Source: Filimonas effusa (GTDB taxonomy: Bacteria > Bacteroidota > Bacteroidia > Chitinophagales > Chitinophagaceae). Taken from it: a DNA stretch of 64,000 bases. The notes under the pieces were generated by a model. The model was not told the origin of the DNA and ran no database searches. It worked only from the letters and a program-made list of their open reading frames with translations. Where the stretch lies: NCBI RefSeq assembly GCF_004118675.1, contig NZ_SDHZ01000004.1, positions 124,001 through 188,000 of the forward strand, written 5' to 3'. A program made the position numbers and the translations under genes. Of this stretch, positions 8,928 to 18,607 are shown piece by piece. Each line of letters begins with the position of its first letter. Within the stretch, counting starts at the first letter, position 1.

Positions 8928-8950
8928 CCCCCAAATTTTCAACTTGATCC
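8928..8950. repeat. 23-bp dispersed repeat, copy 1 (after tRNA-Ser)
   Basis: CCCCCAAATTTTCAACTTG followed by ATCC; it differs by one base from the copy at 63260-63282. Each copy lies a short distance beyond the terminator of a tRNA gene. The core forms a small inverted repeat around TTC. Confidence 0.7.
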
Positions 8951-9105
8951 AAATCAACCTGGTTCGCTTGATCCCGGATAACGGAAGGGCTTAAACGCAA
9001 AATTGCCCAACTGGTGGGCAATTTGCTGAAAAGACAACCCTGCTAAAAAAATTGATAAGTCTATTGCATGCTGGACAGGTATTGAATAGTGCCTGCCGGC
9101 TCATT

Positions 9106-10398
9106 TCATTTATTCAGTATTCTATTTACATTCGCTTCCGCTATCTTCAATTCAATCTTGGCGTCAATGACGTTGTTATAGGCCTGCAGCCATATTGTTT
9201 GTGCTTCCAGTACATCTCTGCCGGTAATGGTACCTGCTTTAAGCCGGTCATTACTGAGTTTCAAATTCTCTCCCGCCTGTTGTAACGATAAGCTGGTTAA
9301 GCTGATTCTCTGGTGACACTGGTCTAGCTGTAGATATGCCTGCTTCAATTCTATATTGATTTGCTCGGTGCGATCTTTCAGTTGTAATGACTGTGCATTG
9401 ATTCTATGATCTTGTTCCCGCACCCTGCGTTTTCTGACCCCCCAGTCGAAAATGGGTACATTCACATTGAGCATACCATAATAGCTTGCCAGGAAATTAC
9501 TATTGTTCGATGGGTTAACGCCCTGTTTCCCCATAGACATGATACCATTCGCTCCCAGCCTCACGGAAGGCAATGACTCCGCTTTCAGTAGCTGACGCTG
9601 AATTTCTGCCGATTCAAGTGACTTTTTAAGGATGCCTATTTCTGCGTTGTCTGCTTGTGTAGTTATACCGCCTGCATTCACGAAAAGCGCTTCTCCCGTA
9701 CTGATGGAAGTATCTGCTATAATAACGTATGCCGAATCGCTTATGCCAATTATTTGCTTCAGGTTATCTTCTGCAATAAGTAAAGCATCCTTCGCACGCC
9801 GGAGCGCAAGCTCACTTTCTGTTAACTGAACCTTGGCCCTGAGTACGTCATTTTTGTAGATGATGCCCGCCTGGTACTGCGTGTTGAAATCGTTATATAA
9901 AGTTTCCAACTGCTTTATACTCTGCCGGGCAAGCTTTACCTGTTCATGGCTGGCAACAAACTGCCAGTAGGCCCTGGTTGTATTATACTGCACGTCCGAT
10001 GTCGTGAGTAGCTTGCGTGTTTCCTCAATTTCAAGGCTCTTTGCCGCCGCAGATCGCGATAGTTTGGTTCTTCCGCCGCTATAAATATCCTGCCCCACGC
10101 TTACGCCGGGATTGACCGCATATTCAGGTAATAAACTGTTGAGTGGCCTTCCAAAGTAAAAGCCCATGACAGAACCATCCAAGGTTGGTTTGCCGGCAAT
10201 ATCCCTTTGCTGTTTAGCTTCTTTCGCCGCTTCCACATTTTCCTGCGCAGCACGGATATTATTATTGTTGGCTTTGGCCATTTTTAAACAGTCTTCCAGT
10301 TGTAACACTTGTTGTGCGCGCGCACTGCCCAGCGTCGCTAATCCAATTATCAGCGTGAACAGTAAATGGCTCACATTTTTATCTAAACTGTAATTCAT
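9106..10398 (-). CDS. TolC-family outer-membrane efflux channel
   Basis: About 430 residues from the ATG at 10396-10398, which opens MNYSLDKNVSHLLFTLIIG and a signal peptide ending SARAQ. The frame is open further upstream to 10527 but that part would overlap the pump gene and has no signal character. The mature protein shows the two repeated long-helix halves of the outer-membrane efflux family (LEDCLKMAKANNNNIRAAQENV at its start; LKAGTITGRDVLEAQTIWLQAYNNVIDAKIELKIAEANVNR at its end). It is the last gene of an adaptor-pump-channel operon and provides the exit duct. Confidence 0.9.
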   Translation of the reverse strand: MNYSLDKNVSHLLFTLIIGLATLGSARAQQVLQLEDCLKMAKANNNNIRAAQENVEAAKEAKQQRDIAGKPTLDGSVMGFYFGRPLNSLLPEYAVNPGVSVGQDIYSGGRTKLSRSAAAKSLEIEETRKLLTTSDVQYNTTRAYWQFVASHEQVKLARQSIKQLETLYNDFNTQYQAGIIYKNDVLRAKVQLTESELALRRAKDALLIAEDNLKQIIGISDSAYVIIADTSISTGEALFVNAGGITTQADNAEIGILKKSLESAEIQRQLLKAESLPSVRLGANGIMSMGKQGVNPSNNSNFLASYYGMLNVNVPIFDWGVRKRRVREQDHRINAQSLQLKDRTEQINIELKQAYLQLDQCHQRISLTSLSLQQAGENLKLSNDRLKAGTITGRDVLEAQTIWLQAYNNVIDAKIELKIAEANVNRILNK

Positions 10399-10420
10399 CG
10401 TTTTCCTGTTTCTGTCATTG

Positions 10421-13400
10421 TTATAAGTGAGAAGGCTTGTATTGAATAGGATCATGATAATCCGGTTGAGGCAAATCCTGCACGGAAGGAGCCGGCTTAA
10501 TAAAGCGATAGTAAAGCACAGGCACAATAAATAGGGTCATGACCATTGATGCCAGAAGTCCTACCGCCAGTACACTGCCGAGAGGAGCCCATAAAGGCGA
10601 CTTCCCGAGAATCATAGGAACTACCCCTATTGCTGCTGCCGAAGATGTAAGAAAGATCGGCCGCATCCTTCGCTTCGCAGATGCCAGCGCTGCTGCTTTT
10701 GTTGTATAACCATGTTCCCGTACCAGCTCATCTGCATAATCCACAAGAATAATCCCATTGCGAACCACAATTCCCATAAGACTGATAACTCCCATAAAGG
10801 CTGTAAAACCAAAAGGATTTCCTGTAACGATCAATCCAAGCATAGCACCTAATATGCTAAGCGGGAAAGTGGCCAGTACAATCAATACTTTACCAATATT
10901 CTTAAATTGAAACAACAAGGTCAGAAATATCAGTACTATACTTATCATAAGCGATTTTGCCATATTGGGGCCGCTTTCTCCGGCAGATTCTTCCTCACCT
11001 CCATAACTGATTGATATGCCGGAGGGGAGCTTTAAGCGCGCTATTTCGGGCTTTATCTGCTGCATGATTACAGAAGCTTTAATACCCAGTTGCGCTTCCG
11101 AAAGCACCGTTAATGTACGTAACCCGTTGCGGTGAGCAATCACGCCGGTATGCCAGCTAGGCTCTATGTCCGCTACTGCTTTTAAAGGAACTTTGGTATT
11201 GTACCTGCTGGTAATATAAATATGTTGTAAATCATCAAAGCTGCTGCGGTTGGCAGTATCCAGGCGTAACAATATATCTATTGGCTTATCTCCTTCCCAA
11301 AGTGTAGAAACCGGGTAGCCCTTTACTTCCGCTCCAAGCGCTTGTGTAATAACACTATTGCTCACTCCCAGTCGCGCCGCTTCATCCTCTTTGATAACGG
11401 CCCTGGCTCCAAAATAATCGTCCTGGTAATCGGTCCTTATCCAGTTGGTTCCCCTGGCCTGGCGTAAAATCCGGGCTACCGCTTCGGCAACACGTTTTTG
11501 ATCGTTTAAATTGTCGCCGGAGATCCTTACCTCCACAGGAGCTGGTGTTTGCTTCAGCGACAGTTGCCGGATGCGCACATAACCGTTGGGCAAAAAATCA
11601 TGAAATTTTACAAGGTACTCGTGTACCATATCTTCAGTGGCTTCATTACTGATAGTATTAATAAAAATCTGGGCGTAGTTCTCGCGCGGAGTTTCCGGTG
11701 CGTAGTTGCTATGAAAACGGGGAGAGCTGGTGCCAACAAAGCTGGCTACTCTTACTATCCGCTTATCATCTTTAATGGCTGCTTCTACTTTCTTAACCGC
11801 CTTATCCGTTTCTTTGATATCAGTTCCGTTCTCCATCCATAACTCGATATTGAACTGGCTTCGTTCAGCCGTAGGAAATAATTCCTGATCTACCCTGGTG
11901 CCCAGGAAAAAGCCGGCAAACACTGCCAGTACCCCGGCTGTTAACGTACTCTTAGGCCAGCGAAAACAAAATTCTACTGCACGGTTATACCAGTCCTGCA
12001 TCCGGTCAAGCATGTTTTTGCGCACAGGCCTGTCGCTGATTTTATGCTTAAGCCCCTTCTTAAGAAACAGGTAGCACAAATAAGGAGTTAACAGTATCGC
12101 TACCAGGAATGAAGCAAATAAAGCTACTGATACGGCAACGGGTAGTGCCTGGATAAATTCTTTGGTGAGCCCGTTAAGTACAAAGGCTAAAGGCAGAAAT
12201 GCAAAAATAATCGCTGCGGTAGCGGTAAATACCGGGATCATAAGCTGCGTGGCACTTTGCCAGGCTGCCGTCCAGTTGGGGATACCTTCATCGAGTTTCT
12301 CAATGTAGTTGTCTACAATTACAATGGCATCGTCAACCACCATGCCCAATACAATGATCATAGCTGCCAGTGTTACCTGGTGAATTTCAATACCTATGAT
12401 ATTCAGCACGGCGAAAGTCACTGCTATCGATACCGGGGCGGCTATTGCAGAAATAGAAGCTATTCTCAAAGGTAAAAGCAGCATCACTACTATAATAACC
12501 GATGCAATGGCCATCGCAAACTCAAACATGAAATGACTGACACGCTCACGCACCACCTCGGGCTGGTCTACGATCACATTCACCGATACATCGGAAGGCA
12601 GCATTTGCTTTACCTGTCCAATCTTTGCTTCCAACTGCTTGCCCAGGTCCACGATGTTCCGTCCGGGCTGCATTTGTACCGTAAGCATCATTACATTCCG
12701 GTCGCCAACTTTGATATAACTGCTCAACTCTTCATAACGCCGCTCAATACGCGCTATATCTTTCAGGCGTATAACCCTGCCTTCAGGCGTGCTGTAAACA
12801 ATTTGCGCTGCAATGGAATTCTCATCCTTGAACCGGCTATCTGCAAAGATGGGGACATTATTGGCCGCCAATGTAATGTTACCCGTTGCATTGGTTACAT
12901 TTTGTACTTGCAGTACAGAAGCGATAGTTGAAAAATCAATACCAAGGCCTCGTAACTTTTCATCGTCGACTGTTACATAAATCTGCTGCCGCTGGCCGCC
13001 ATAACGATTGATCTTCGATACCGCGGGAAGCGTTTTAATACCATCCTCCAGCTTGTCTACATATTGCTCCAGTTCTGCGTAACTGCGGCCGGCAGCGCTA
13101 ACCGTAATCATTTGCGCCACAACATCGCCGAAATCACTATTCACCACGGGGCCTAAAACTCCCTGCGGTAACGACTGCCGCAAACTGGTATTAAGCCCAT
13201 GCTGCAATGTGCTCCAGAACTTTTTAGGATCTTTTACATCTTCATTAAGTTCTACAGTGATAACTGCCTGGCCGTTCTTGGTTTCTGAATGTGTTTTCTC
13301 CTTACGCACTTCCTCGAAGCTGAACAGGTATTGCTCTATTTTATTGGTGACCTGCTTTTCAACCTGCAGCTCGTCTGCCCCTGGATATTGAGCGTATACA

Positions 13401-13552
13401 AGCCCCTGCCTGACTGTAATCCTGGGATCTTCACTACGGGGCATAGTAAGTAAGGCAATGATTCCTACTATCACCAGTACAGCGGTTATCACCAGTGTTA
13501 TCTGGTGATATTTCATCGACGCCTCAATAATATTTAACCTTCGCTTTTGCAT
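10421..13552 (-). CDS. RND efflux pump inner-membrane subunit (AcrB/HAE superfamily)
   Basis: A 1043-residue proton-driven exporter, normal length for RND pumps. A first helix lies at residues 18-37. The large periplasmic loop, with QVEKQVTNKIEQYLFSFEEV near residues 61-80, precedes a membrane block that carries GMVVDDAIVIVDNYIEKLDEG near residues 395-415, with the acid pair of the proton relay. A second loop and six more helices follow, including GIVVRNGIILVDYADELV. The early sequence GADELQVEKQ and overall similarity fit the multidrug/unknown-substrate branch of Bacteroidota rather than a clear metal pump. TolC follows after 22 bp; the adaptor precedes by 23 bp. Confidence 0.95.
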   Translation of the reverse strand: MQKRRLNIIEASMKYHQITLVITAVLVIVGIIALLTMPRSEDPRITVRQGLVYAQYPGADELQVEKQVTNKIEQYLFSFEEVRKEKTHSETKNGQAVITVELNEDVKDPKKFWSTLQHGLNTSLRQSLPQGVLGPVVNSDFGDVVAQMITVSAAGRSYAELEQYVDKLEDGIKTLPAVSKINRYGGQRQQIYVTVDDEKLRGLGIDFSTIASVLQVQNVTNATGNITLAANNVPIFADSRFKDENSIAAQIVYSTPEGRVIRLKDIARIERRYEELSSYIKVGDRNVMMLTVQMQPGRNIVDLGKQLEAKIGQVKQMLPSDVSVNVIVDQPEVVRERVSHFMFEFAMAIASVIIVVMLLLPLRIASISAIAAPVSIAVTFAVLNIIGIEIHQVTLAAMIIVLGMVVDDAIVIVDNYIEKLDEGIPNWTAAWQSATQLMIPVFTATAAIIFAFLPLAFVLNGLTKEFIQALPVAVSVALFASFLVAILLTPYLCYLFLKKGLKHKISDRPVRKNMLDRMQDWYNRAVEFCFRWPKSTLTAGVLAVFAGFFLGTRVDQELFPTAERSQFNIELWMENGTDIKETDKAVKKVEAAIKDDKRIVRVASFVGTSSPRFHSNYAPETPRENYAQIFINTISNEATEDMVHEYLVKFHDFLPNGYVRIRQLSLKQTPAPVEVRISGDNLNDQKRVAEAVARILRQARGTNWIRTDYQDDYFGARAVIKEDEAARLGVSNSVITQALGAEVKGYPVSTLWEGDKPIDILLRLDTANRSSFDDLQHIYITSRYNTKVPLKAVADIEPSWHTGVIAHRNGLRTLTVLSEAQLGIKASVIMQQIKPEIARLKLPSGISISYGGEEESAGESGPNMAKSLMISIVLIFLTLLFQFKNIGKVLIVLATFPLSILGAMLGLIVTGNPFGFTAFMGVISLMGIVVRNGIILVDYADELVREHGYTTKAAALASAKRRMRPIFLTSSAAAIGVVPMILGKSPLWAPLGSVLAVGLLASMVMTLFIVPVLYYRFIKPAPSVQDLPQPDYHDPIQYKPSHL

Positions 13553-13575
13553 GATTGCCAGACTCTTTAAAATGT

Positions 13576-14619
13576 TTATAAACGGTTTATCAGTGTTACC
13601 TGCTGCCCGTCATGTAATTTGTTCTGCCCCTCTGTTACAACCAGGTCTTTATCCTGTATTCCACCTAGTAGCATTACCTCATTCGATAACAACTTTCCCG
13701 TTCTTACCCTTTTGCGGATAGCCCGGTTGTTTTTATCAACTATATACACATAGGGAATATCATCCGCATCTCTTATAATAGCTTGCGCCGGAACAGAAAG
13801 CTGCGAGATGGTATGACGGGTCGATACATTAATGGTACTAAGCATGCCGGGAAGTATTTTTCCGGTGCTGTTGCCTAGCCGCACTTTTACAATAAAAGTC
13901 CGGCTTGCATTATCTGCCTCAGGATTGATGATGGAAATTTTCCCCCGCAGCGAATCTTTTAAGGCAGGAATAGTGACGGTAACTTCATCTCCAATGCCAA
14001 TTCTGGCAATATCTTCTTCGGTAATGGATGCCTGGGCATATACCTGGTCTGTTTTAACGATGCTGAATGCATTTACGCCTGGGCCTGCCGCTGCTCCTTT
14101 TTCGATTTGTTTGGAAGAGATAATGCCACTGAATGGCGCAAATATTTTAGTATCATTCAACCGCTTTAACGCGAGATTTCTGTTGATTTCAGCCTGCGCC
14201 AGCGCTACCTTCGCTGCAATAAAATCACGCTCAGGTAAACTCCCGCTTTGATGCAGGAGATTCAATCGCGCAAAATTATCTTTCGATTGTTCAAGGCCTG
14301 CCTCGGTGAGCAGCATGTTGTTCCTGTATTCTGTTGGTTCAAGAGCTGCCAGTAATTGTCCGGAATTTATATGCTGCCCTTCTTGCACATAAACCCCGGA
14401 TACCTGCCCCGGAACCAGGAAGCTGAGTGTTACCTGGTTATCTGCTGCAATGCTGCCGCTGTACGAAAGTGTTTCGGCCTTGTCTTTTAACATAACGGCA
14501 GTGGCTTGCACCTTCACCACTTCTTCATTTAATTTGATCTCTTTGTTTCCATGTCCACACCCTGCGATTACAAAAGCCGATACGGCAACGGGGAAGATGG
14601 AGTAATATTTATTTTTCAT
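13576..14619 (-). CDS. RND efflux periplasmic adaptor lipoprotein (MFP)
   Basis: About 347 residues from the ATG at 14617-14619, opening MKNKYYSIFPVAVSAFVIAGC with a lipobox. The frame runs 11 codons further but this start gives the signal. Family landmarks: VSGVYVQEGQHINSGQLLAALEP (lipoyl-like half), an alpha hairpin (AGLEQSKDNFARLNLLHQSG), then IFAPFSGIISSKQIEKGAA (second lipoyl half) and beta-barrel domains. It links the pump to the TolC channel and is the first gene of the operon. No dedicated regulator is adjacent; an SDR and an AraC gene lie upstream on the same strand. Confidence 0.93.
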   Translation of the reverse strand: MKNKYYSIFPVAVSAFVIAGCGHGNKEIKLNEEVVKVQATAVMLKDKAETLSYSGSIAADNQVTLSFLVPGQVSGVYVQEGQHINSGQLLAALEPTEYRNNMLLTEAGLEQSKDNFARLNLLHQSGSLPERDFIAAKVALAQAEINRNLALKRLNDTKIFAPFSGIISSKQIEKGAAAGPGVNAFSIVKTDQVYAQASITEEDIARIGIGDEVTVTIPALKDSLRGKISIINPEADNASRTFIVKVRLGNSTGKILPGMLSTINVSTRHTISQLSVPAQAIIRDADDIPYVYIVDKNNRAIRKRVRTGKLLSNEVMLLGGIQDKDLVVTEGQNKLHDGQQVTLINRL

Positions 14620-14757
14620 TTGATTCAACCTGTTTTGTTTATTATCAATCACCCGGCTATACTTCGCTCATTGCCCGATAGCGCATTCTGCCGAAAAGAG
14701 ATATGTGAAGTGGTCTGTTGCTGCGCTGGAAAATTTCCGGCAGCCCGGCAGATTATT

Positions 14758-14835
14758 GAATGAAGAGCAGGTGTTGCTTATCAAATCAAAACAGCCTACA
14801 TCTTCCGGTTATAGCAACACGCTGCTCTTTCATTC
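14758..14835. repeat. Long imperfect inverted repeat between two genes
   Basis: Left arm 14758-14781 (GAATGAAGAGCAGGTGTTGC and on) pairs with right arm 14811-14835 over about 24 bp, with two single-base bulges and few mismatches, leaving a 29-nt loop. It lies between the SDR gene stop (14857) and the efflux operon start (14619), both on the minus strand, where it could act as a terminator or attenuator. No T-run follows. Confidence 0.65.
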
Positions 14836-14856
14836 GTTTCAGTCAAAGGGGGGCGT

Positions 14857-15669
14857 TTATTGTGCCTGCTGAGAGGTTTCCAGCCATTCTTTCCACGTGT
14901 CCATTCTTTGTTCAATAACAGGTGCTATCAGGGGCCAGGCAAAAGCCCCCAGTAGCAAACGTGATGGTGGGTTTGCTGCTTCTATTACTTTTAAAATGGC
15001 TGAGCTGGTGGCCGAAGGATTGCCTGGCTTATAACCTTCGGCCATCTTCATCAGGTGATCTCTTACCGGCTGATACGCTGCAATAGGATTGCTGTGTGAA
15101 GAAGATACGGTTTGCCAGTCGGTAGCATAACCTGCCGGTTCAATAAGGGTTACTTTTACGCCAAATATTCCCACTTCGTGACCCAATGCTTCGCAAAGCC
15201 CTTCAATTGCCCATTTTGAAGCATTGTAGATCCCCAGGCTCGGAAATGCAGTGATTCCGCCTATGCTCGAAACCTGCAGTATATGGCCCGACTGCTGCTC
15301 CCTCATAATAGGCACTACTGCCTGAATAATCCAGAGTGAACCAAATACGTTTGTTTCGAATTGCTTTCTGGCTTCCTCTTCCGTGAGCTCTTCTATAAAT
15401 CCGAAATGACCATAACCGGCATTGGAAATTAATATGTCAATACGATGAAAGTGTTCAACTGCTGCTGCCACCGCTTCATGACATTGGCTTCGGTTGGTTA
15501 CATCAAGCTGTAAAGGCAACACATTCTCTGCATATTTCTCTGTCAGATCATTAAGGTCAGACAGCTTCCTCGCTGTTGCAACTACAGCATAGCCTTGCTG
15601 CAATAAAGCTTCAGCCCAATGTCTGCCAAATCCTTTAGATGCCCCTGTGATAAAAACTACCTTTTTCAT
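14857..15669 (-). CDS. SDR-family oxidoreductase
   Basis: About 270 residues, start at the ATG 15667-15669 (MKKVVFITGASKGFGRHWAE), which puts the cofactor motif at the usual N-terminal distance. The TGxxxGxG cofactor site is TGASKGFG. The NAG segment is ISNAGYG, the catalytic serine is in VSSIGG, and the YxxxK pair is in IYNASK near residue 155. This is a complete classical short-chain dehydrogenase with an NADP-type N-terminus, cytoplasmic, substrate unknown. It is read in the same direction as the AraC regulator 150 bp upstream. Confidence 0.92.
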   Translation of the reverse strand: MKKVVFITGASKGFGRHWAEALLQQGYAVVATARKLSDLNDLTEKYAENVLPLQLDVTNRSQCHEAVAAAVEHFHRIDILISNAGYGHFGFIEELTEEEARKQFETNVFGSLWIIQAVVPIMREQQSGHILQVSSIGGITAFPSLGIYNASKWAIEGLCEALGHEVGIFGVKVTLIEPAGYATDWQTVSSSHSNPIAAYQPVRDHLMKMAEGYKPGNPSATSSAILKVIEAANPPSRLLLGAFAWPLIAPVIEQRMDTWKEWLETSQQAQ

Positions 15670-15818
15670 TTTTGATAATTTATTTATTATTATCAAAAAT
15701 AGCTTGGGTACTATGTTTTCATCTTATACAAATCAACGTATTCTGTATACGATTTCAGGTAATTAATGTGGCGTGTATAATGGTGTGCGCCGGCAGTAAG
15801 AATTAATGGAAGGGGCGA

Positions 15819-16724
15819 TTAATTTAAGTTCCGGAACTGCTGGGGGGTACAGCCTGTTTTTTGTTTAAATAACCTGCTGAAATATTGGGGATATTCAAAT
15901 CCCAGTAAATAAGCGATTTCACTGATGCTTTTGTCTGTATTCCTTAAAATGTTCTTTGCCTCTTCAATCACATAATAATGAATATGATCCTGGCCATTTC
16001 TTCCCGTTTCCTTCTTTAGTAAATCGCTCAGGTAGTTGGGTGACAAATTAACTTTCTCTGCCAGGTAAGATACCGTTGGTAGTCCTTTTTCTTTTAAAAT
16101 ATCTGAATCGAAATACTGCTGTATTACCTTCTCTACTTGTGAAATTACATCCCGGTTGCTATTTTTTCTTGTTATAAACTGCCTGCCATAATACCGGGAA
16201 CAATAGTTTAATAGTACCTCTATGTTCGAGACAATCAGGTTCTGGCTATAGGTATCAATATTCTCCTCCAGTTCGCTCTGTATTTTCAGTACACAGTCAA
16301 GTAGTGTTTGTTTTTCCTTTTCCGATAAATGCAGTGCTTCCGAAGTTTCATAAGAAAAAAATGTATAATCTTTCATCTTGGAACCCAGCGTGGTACCCCT
16401 TACCAGGTCTGGATGAAAAAAAAGCCCCCACCCAACCATATCATCTTTCTTTTCTATATCGCTGTCCATAGTCATCACCTGCCTGGGGGCAATACAAATC
16501 AAACTTCCTTCCTGGAAATCATATAACTTTCTTCCATAGCGGATTTTGTTGGCGCAATAATTCTTGAACATGATAGCGTAAAAATTGCAGCTAACCCTTA
16601 TATCCTCATGGATGTGTTCATCTATTTTACTGAAATCAATAACTGCTGCGAGAGGGTGTTTCGTTACACCTTGTACAAAATTATTGATCTCAGATATGCT
16701 ATGCAATTGCATAATAGGTTTCAT
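15819..16724 (-). CDS. AraC-family transcriptional regulator
   Basis: A 301-residue regulator. Residues 1-190 form a cupin-like sensing domain with no recognised ligand motif. The C-terminal 100 residues hold two helix-turn-helix units: LAEKVNLSPNYLSDLLKKETG and the signature second unit ISEIAYLLGFEYPQYFSRLFKQKTGCTPQQFRN. It faces the SDR gene at 14857-15669 on the same strand and may control it or the neighbouring redox genes; this is inferred from position only. Confidence 0.92.
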   Translation of the reverse strand: MKPIMQLHSISEINNFVQGVTKHPLAAVIDFSKIDEHIHEDIRVSCNFYAIMFKNYCANKIRYGRKLYDFQEGSLICIAPRQVMTMDSDIEKKDDMVGWGLFFHPDLVRGTTLGSKMKDYTFFSYETSEALHLSEKEKQTLLDCVLKIQSELEENIDTYSQNLIVSNIEVLLNYCSRYYGRQFITRKNSNRDVISQVEKVIQQYFDSDILKEKGLPTVSYLAEKVNLSPNYLSDLLKKETGRNGQDHIHYYVIEEAKNILRNTDKSISEIAYLLGFEYPQYFSRLFKQKTGCTPQQFRNLN

Positions 16725-16772
16725 ATAAATCAGTTTTAGTGCCGGCTCTATAGCTATTGCATGATCTTTGGC

Positions 16773-17210
16773 TTACTTATAACGATGAAAACTTGCCGTT
16801 TTTCCCAGTAGGGAAACGCCCATATAACCACGCAAAAACATTTTACCATCCTTGATCCATGCTTTACAATTGTAGTAGTCGCCACTTGGAGCATTATAAA
16901 TTTTACCATCTACATATTCTTCTCCATTCCAGTTAAGCCCGGTAAGGCTTACGATTCCAATCAGGTTCCTGGAACGCAGCTTGGTGTCGGGGTTTTTAAC
17001 ATCCTTCTTGGAGGTGACGCCATCGCTCTCTACAATCTGCGCTCCCCATAAATATTTACCCAGATATTTACCATTTTCTTTGTAGATCTCCATCCTTACG
17101 TCTTTTTTGTCCGACTCCCAGATGCCTACAATCGCACTCTCTCCTGTTTGGGCAAATGATTTGGAAAATAATGCCAGTACTAGGAAAAACAGAATTCTGA
17201 TTGATTTCAT
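16773..17210 (-). CDS. DUF2147 secreted protein
   Basis: A 145-residue exported protein: signal peptide MKSIRILFFLVLALFSKSFAQ, then GIWESDKKDVRMEIYKENGKYLGK, the hallmark start of DUF2147, with RNLIGIVSLTGL and a carboxy-terminal LRGYMGVSLLGKTASFHRY. The family is a small lipocalin-like beta barrel, often near stress genes; no biochemical role is established. It lies 25 bp after the SDR gene on the same strand and is probably co-transcribed with it. Confidence 0.87.
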   Translation of the reverse strand: MKSIRILFFLVLALFSKSFAQTGESAIVGIWESDKKDVRMEIYKENGKYLGKYLWGAQIVESDGVTSKKDVKNPDTKLRSRNLIGIVSLTGLNWNGEEYVDGKIYNAPSGDYYNCKAWIKDGKMFLRGYMGVSLLGKTASFHRYK

Positions 17211-17235
17211 TTTTTTAGTTTTTTTTGTTTTAAGA

Positions 17236-18051
17236 TTACATTTGGCTCATAACTATTCTATCAAACATATTATCTCCAAGGTAAGTACGCATCCAAACCA
17301 TTGGTTTGGCAAACTTGCCGACACGGTAACGTGTTTTGGGCTTGCTGCTATTTACTATTTTAATAATAGTATTGGAAATGACTTCTGGCTTTGAAGAGCC
17401 GTTTCCTTCGGCGGATTTTTTTGTACCCTCGATAATTTTTTCCATCATGTTCCTGTAAGCGCTATCCTTCCTGATTTTAGCAAAACCGTCCAGCAATACA
17501 GAGCCAAATTCAGTAGCAATAAATCCTGGTTCAAGTACAACAACATTGATGTTGAATGGCTTCAGTTCAAGTCGTAAACAGTCGCTTAGTCCCTCTACTG
17601 CATGCTTACTGGCATGATACCAGGCTCCCATAGGGAAATACATTTTGCCGCCCATTGAAGAAGTGTTAATGATTGTGCCGCTTTTGGCTTTCCGCATATG
17701 AGGAACAACCTTTTGCGTCATTGCTGCCATACCAAAAACATTCACCTCCATTTGTCTCCTGGCTTCTTCCAGCGGAACATCTTCCACTGAACCATAAAGG
17801 CCAAATCCTGCGTTATTCCATAGTATGTCTATCCTGCCTTGTTCTTTGATAATTGTATCTACAACATCCTGTATCTCATTTTCCCTGGTTACATCCATTT
17901 TGATGGGATGTCCTCCCAGTTTTTTGAGATCTTCCATCTGGTCAATCCTGCGGGCTACAGTGTATACGGTGTGTCCTTCTTGTATAAGCTTTTGGGCTGT
18001 TTCTTTACCCATCCCTGAACTTGCACCTGTAATTAGTATTACCTTTTTCAT
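17236..18051 (-). CDS. SDR-family oxidoreductase
   Basis: A 271-residue classical SDR. TGASSGMG is the cofactor motif at residues 7-14, NNAGFGLYG the NAG motif, NTSSMGG carries the catalytic serine and WYHASKHAVEG the YxxxK pair. The sequence ends in the membrane-free C-terminal region RYRVGKFAKPMVWMR common in this branch. The start is the ATG at 18049-18051. It precedes the DUF2147 gene on the same strand, and the HxlR gene ends 170 bp upstream of it in the same direction. Substrate unknown. Confidence 0.92.
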   Translation of the reverse strand: MKKVILITGASSGMGKETAQKLIQEGHTVYTVARRIDQMEDLKKLGGHPIKMDVTRENEIQDVVDTIIKEQGRIDILWNNAGFGLYGSVEDVPLEEARRQMEVNVFGMAAMTQKVVPHMRKAKSGTIINTSSMGGKMYFPMGAWYHASKHAVEGLSDCLRLELKPFNINVVVLEPGFIATEFGSVLLDGFAKIRKDSAYRNMMEKIIEGTKKSAEGNGSSKPEVISNTIIKIVNSSKPKTRYRVGKFAKPMVWMRTYLGDNMFDRIVMSQM

Positions 18052-18224
18052 TTTTTTCTATTAAATTAATAAATCAAAGATCATTTATAAATGTTCCTTG
18101 CTGCTAATACTAATTACTGGTAATTGTATACTTTTCTCAGATGTGGAAAAAAGGTGCTGAAATGAGCCCGGTTAGGCAACATAATTTTTTGAAATCAATC
18201 TGTTATATGGTAGTTGGGGGCCGG

Positions 18225-18590
18225 TTATTCGAACGATCCTTGTGCGTGGGCAACCTGGTTGCCCCAGGTGGTGATGGCGTTTAAGACGGGAACAAAGCTG
18301 TATCCCAAGTCAGTTAAACTATAAATTGTTTTTAGCGGAGGTTTTTGACCCAATACTTTTTTCGAAACCAGGCCGTCTTTCTCCAGTTGTTTCAGTTGTA
18401 TGCTCAAAGTCATTTCCGTTACGGCCGGCATTTCTTTGCGAAGTTCGTTGTATCTTTTTTCGCCGTCTTTCAGATGGTAAAGTATTACTGCCTTCCATTT
18501 ACCACCTACCAGGTCCATGGTTAAGCTTACCGTACAGGGGTAAGTTTTTCCATTAAGTTTTACAGAATCTCCAATACACTCTGGTTTCAT
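18225..18590 (-). CDS. HxlR-family transcriptional regulator
   Basis: A 121-residue winged-helix regulator. The family landmarks are CTVSLTMDLVGGKWKAVILYHL, then GEKRYNELRKEMPAVTEMTLSIQLKQLEKDGLVSKK, which contains the recognition helix. Several HxlR proteins sense quinones, aldehydes or oxidants through an N-terminal cysteine; here candidate cysteines are at positions 4 and 19. It is divergent from the flavodoxin-fold oxidoreductase at 18697, a common HxlR partner type, with a palindrome in the shared region. Confidence 0.92.
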   Translation of the reverse strand: MKPECIGDSVKLNGKTYPCTVSLTMDLVGGKWKAVILYHLKDGEKRYNELRKEMPAVTEMTLSIQLKQLEKDGLVSKKVLGQKPPLKTIYSLTDLGYSFVPVLNAITTWGNQVAHAQGSFE

Positions 18591-18607
18591 TTTAAACTTT
18601 TTTAGAC

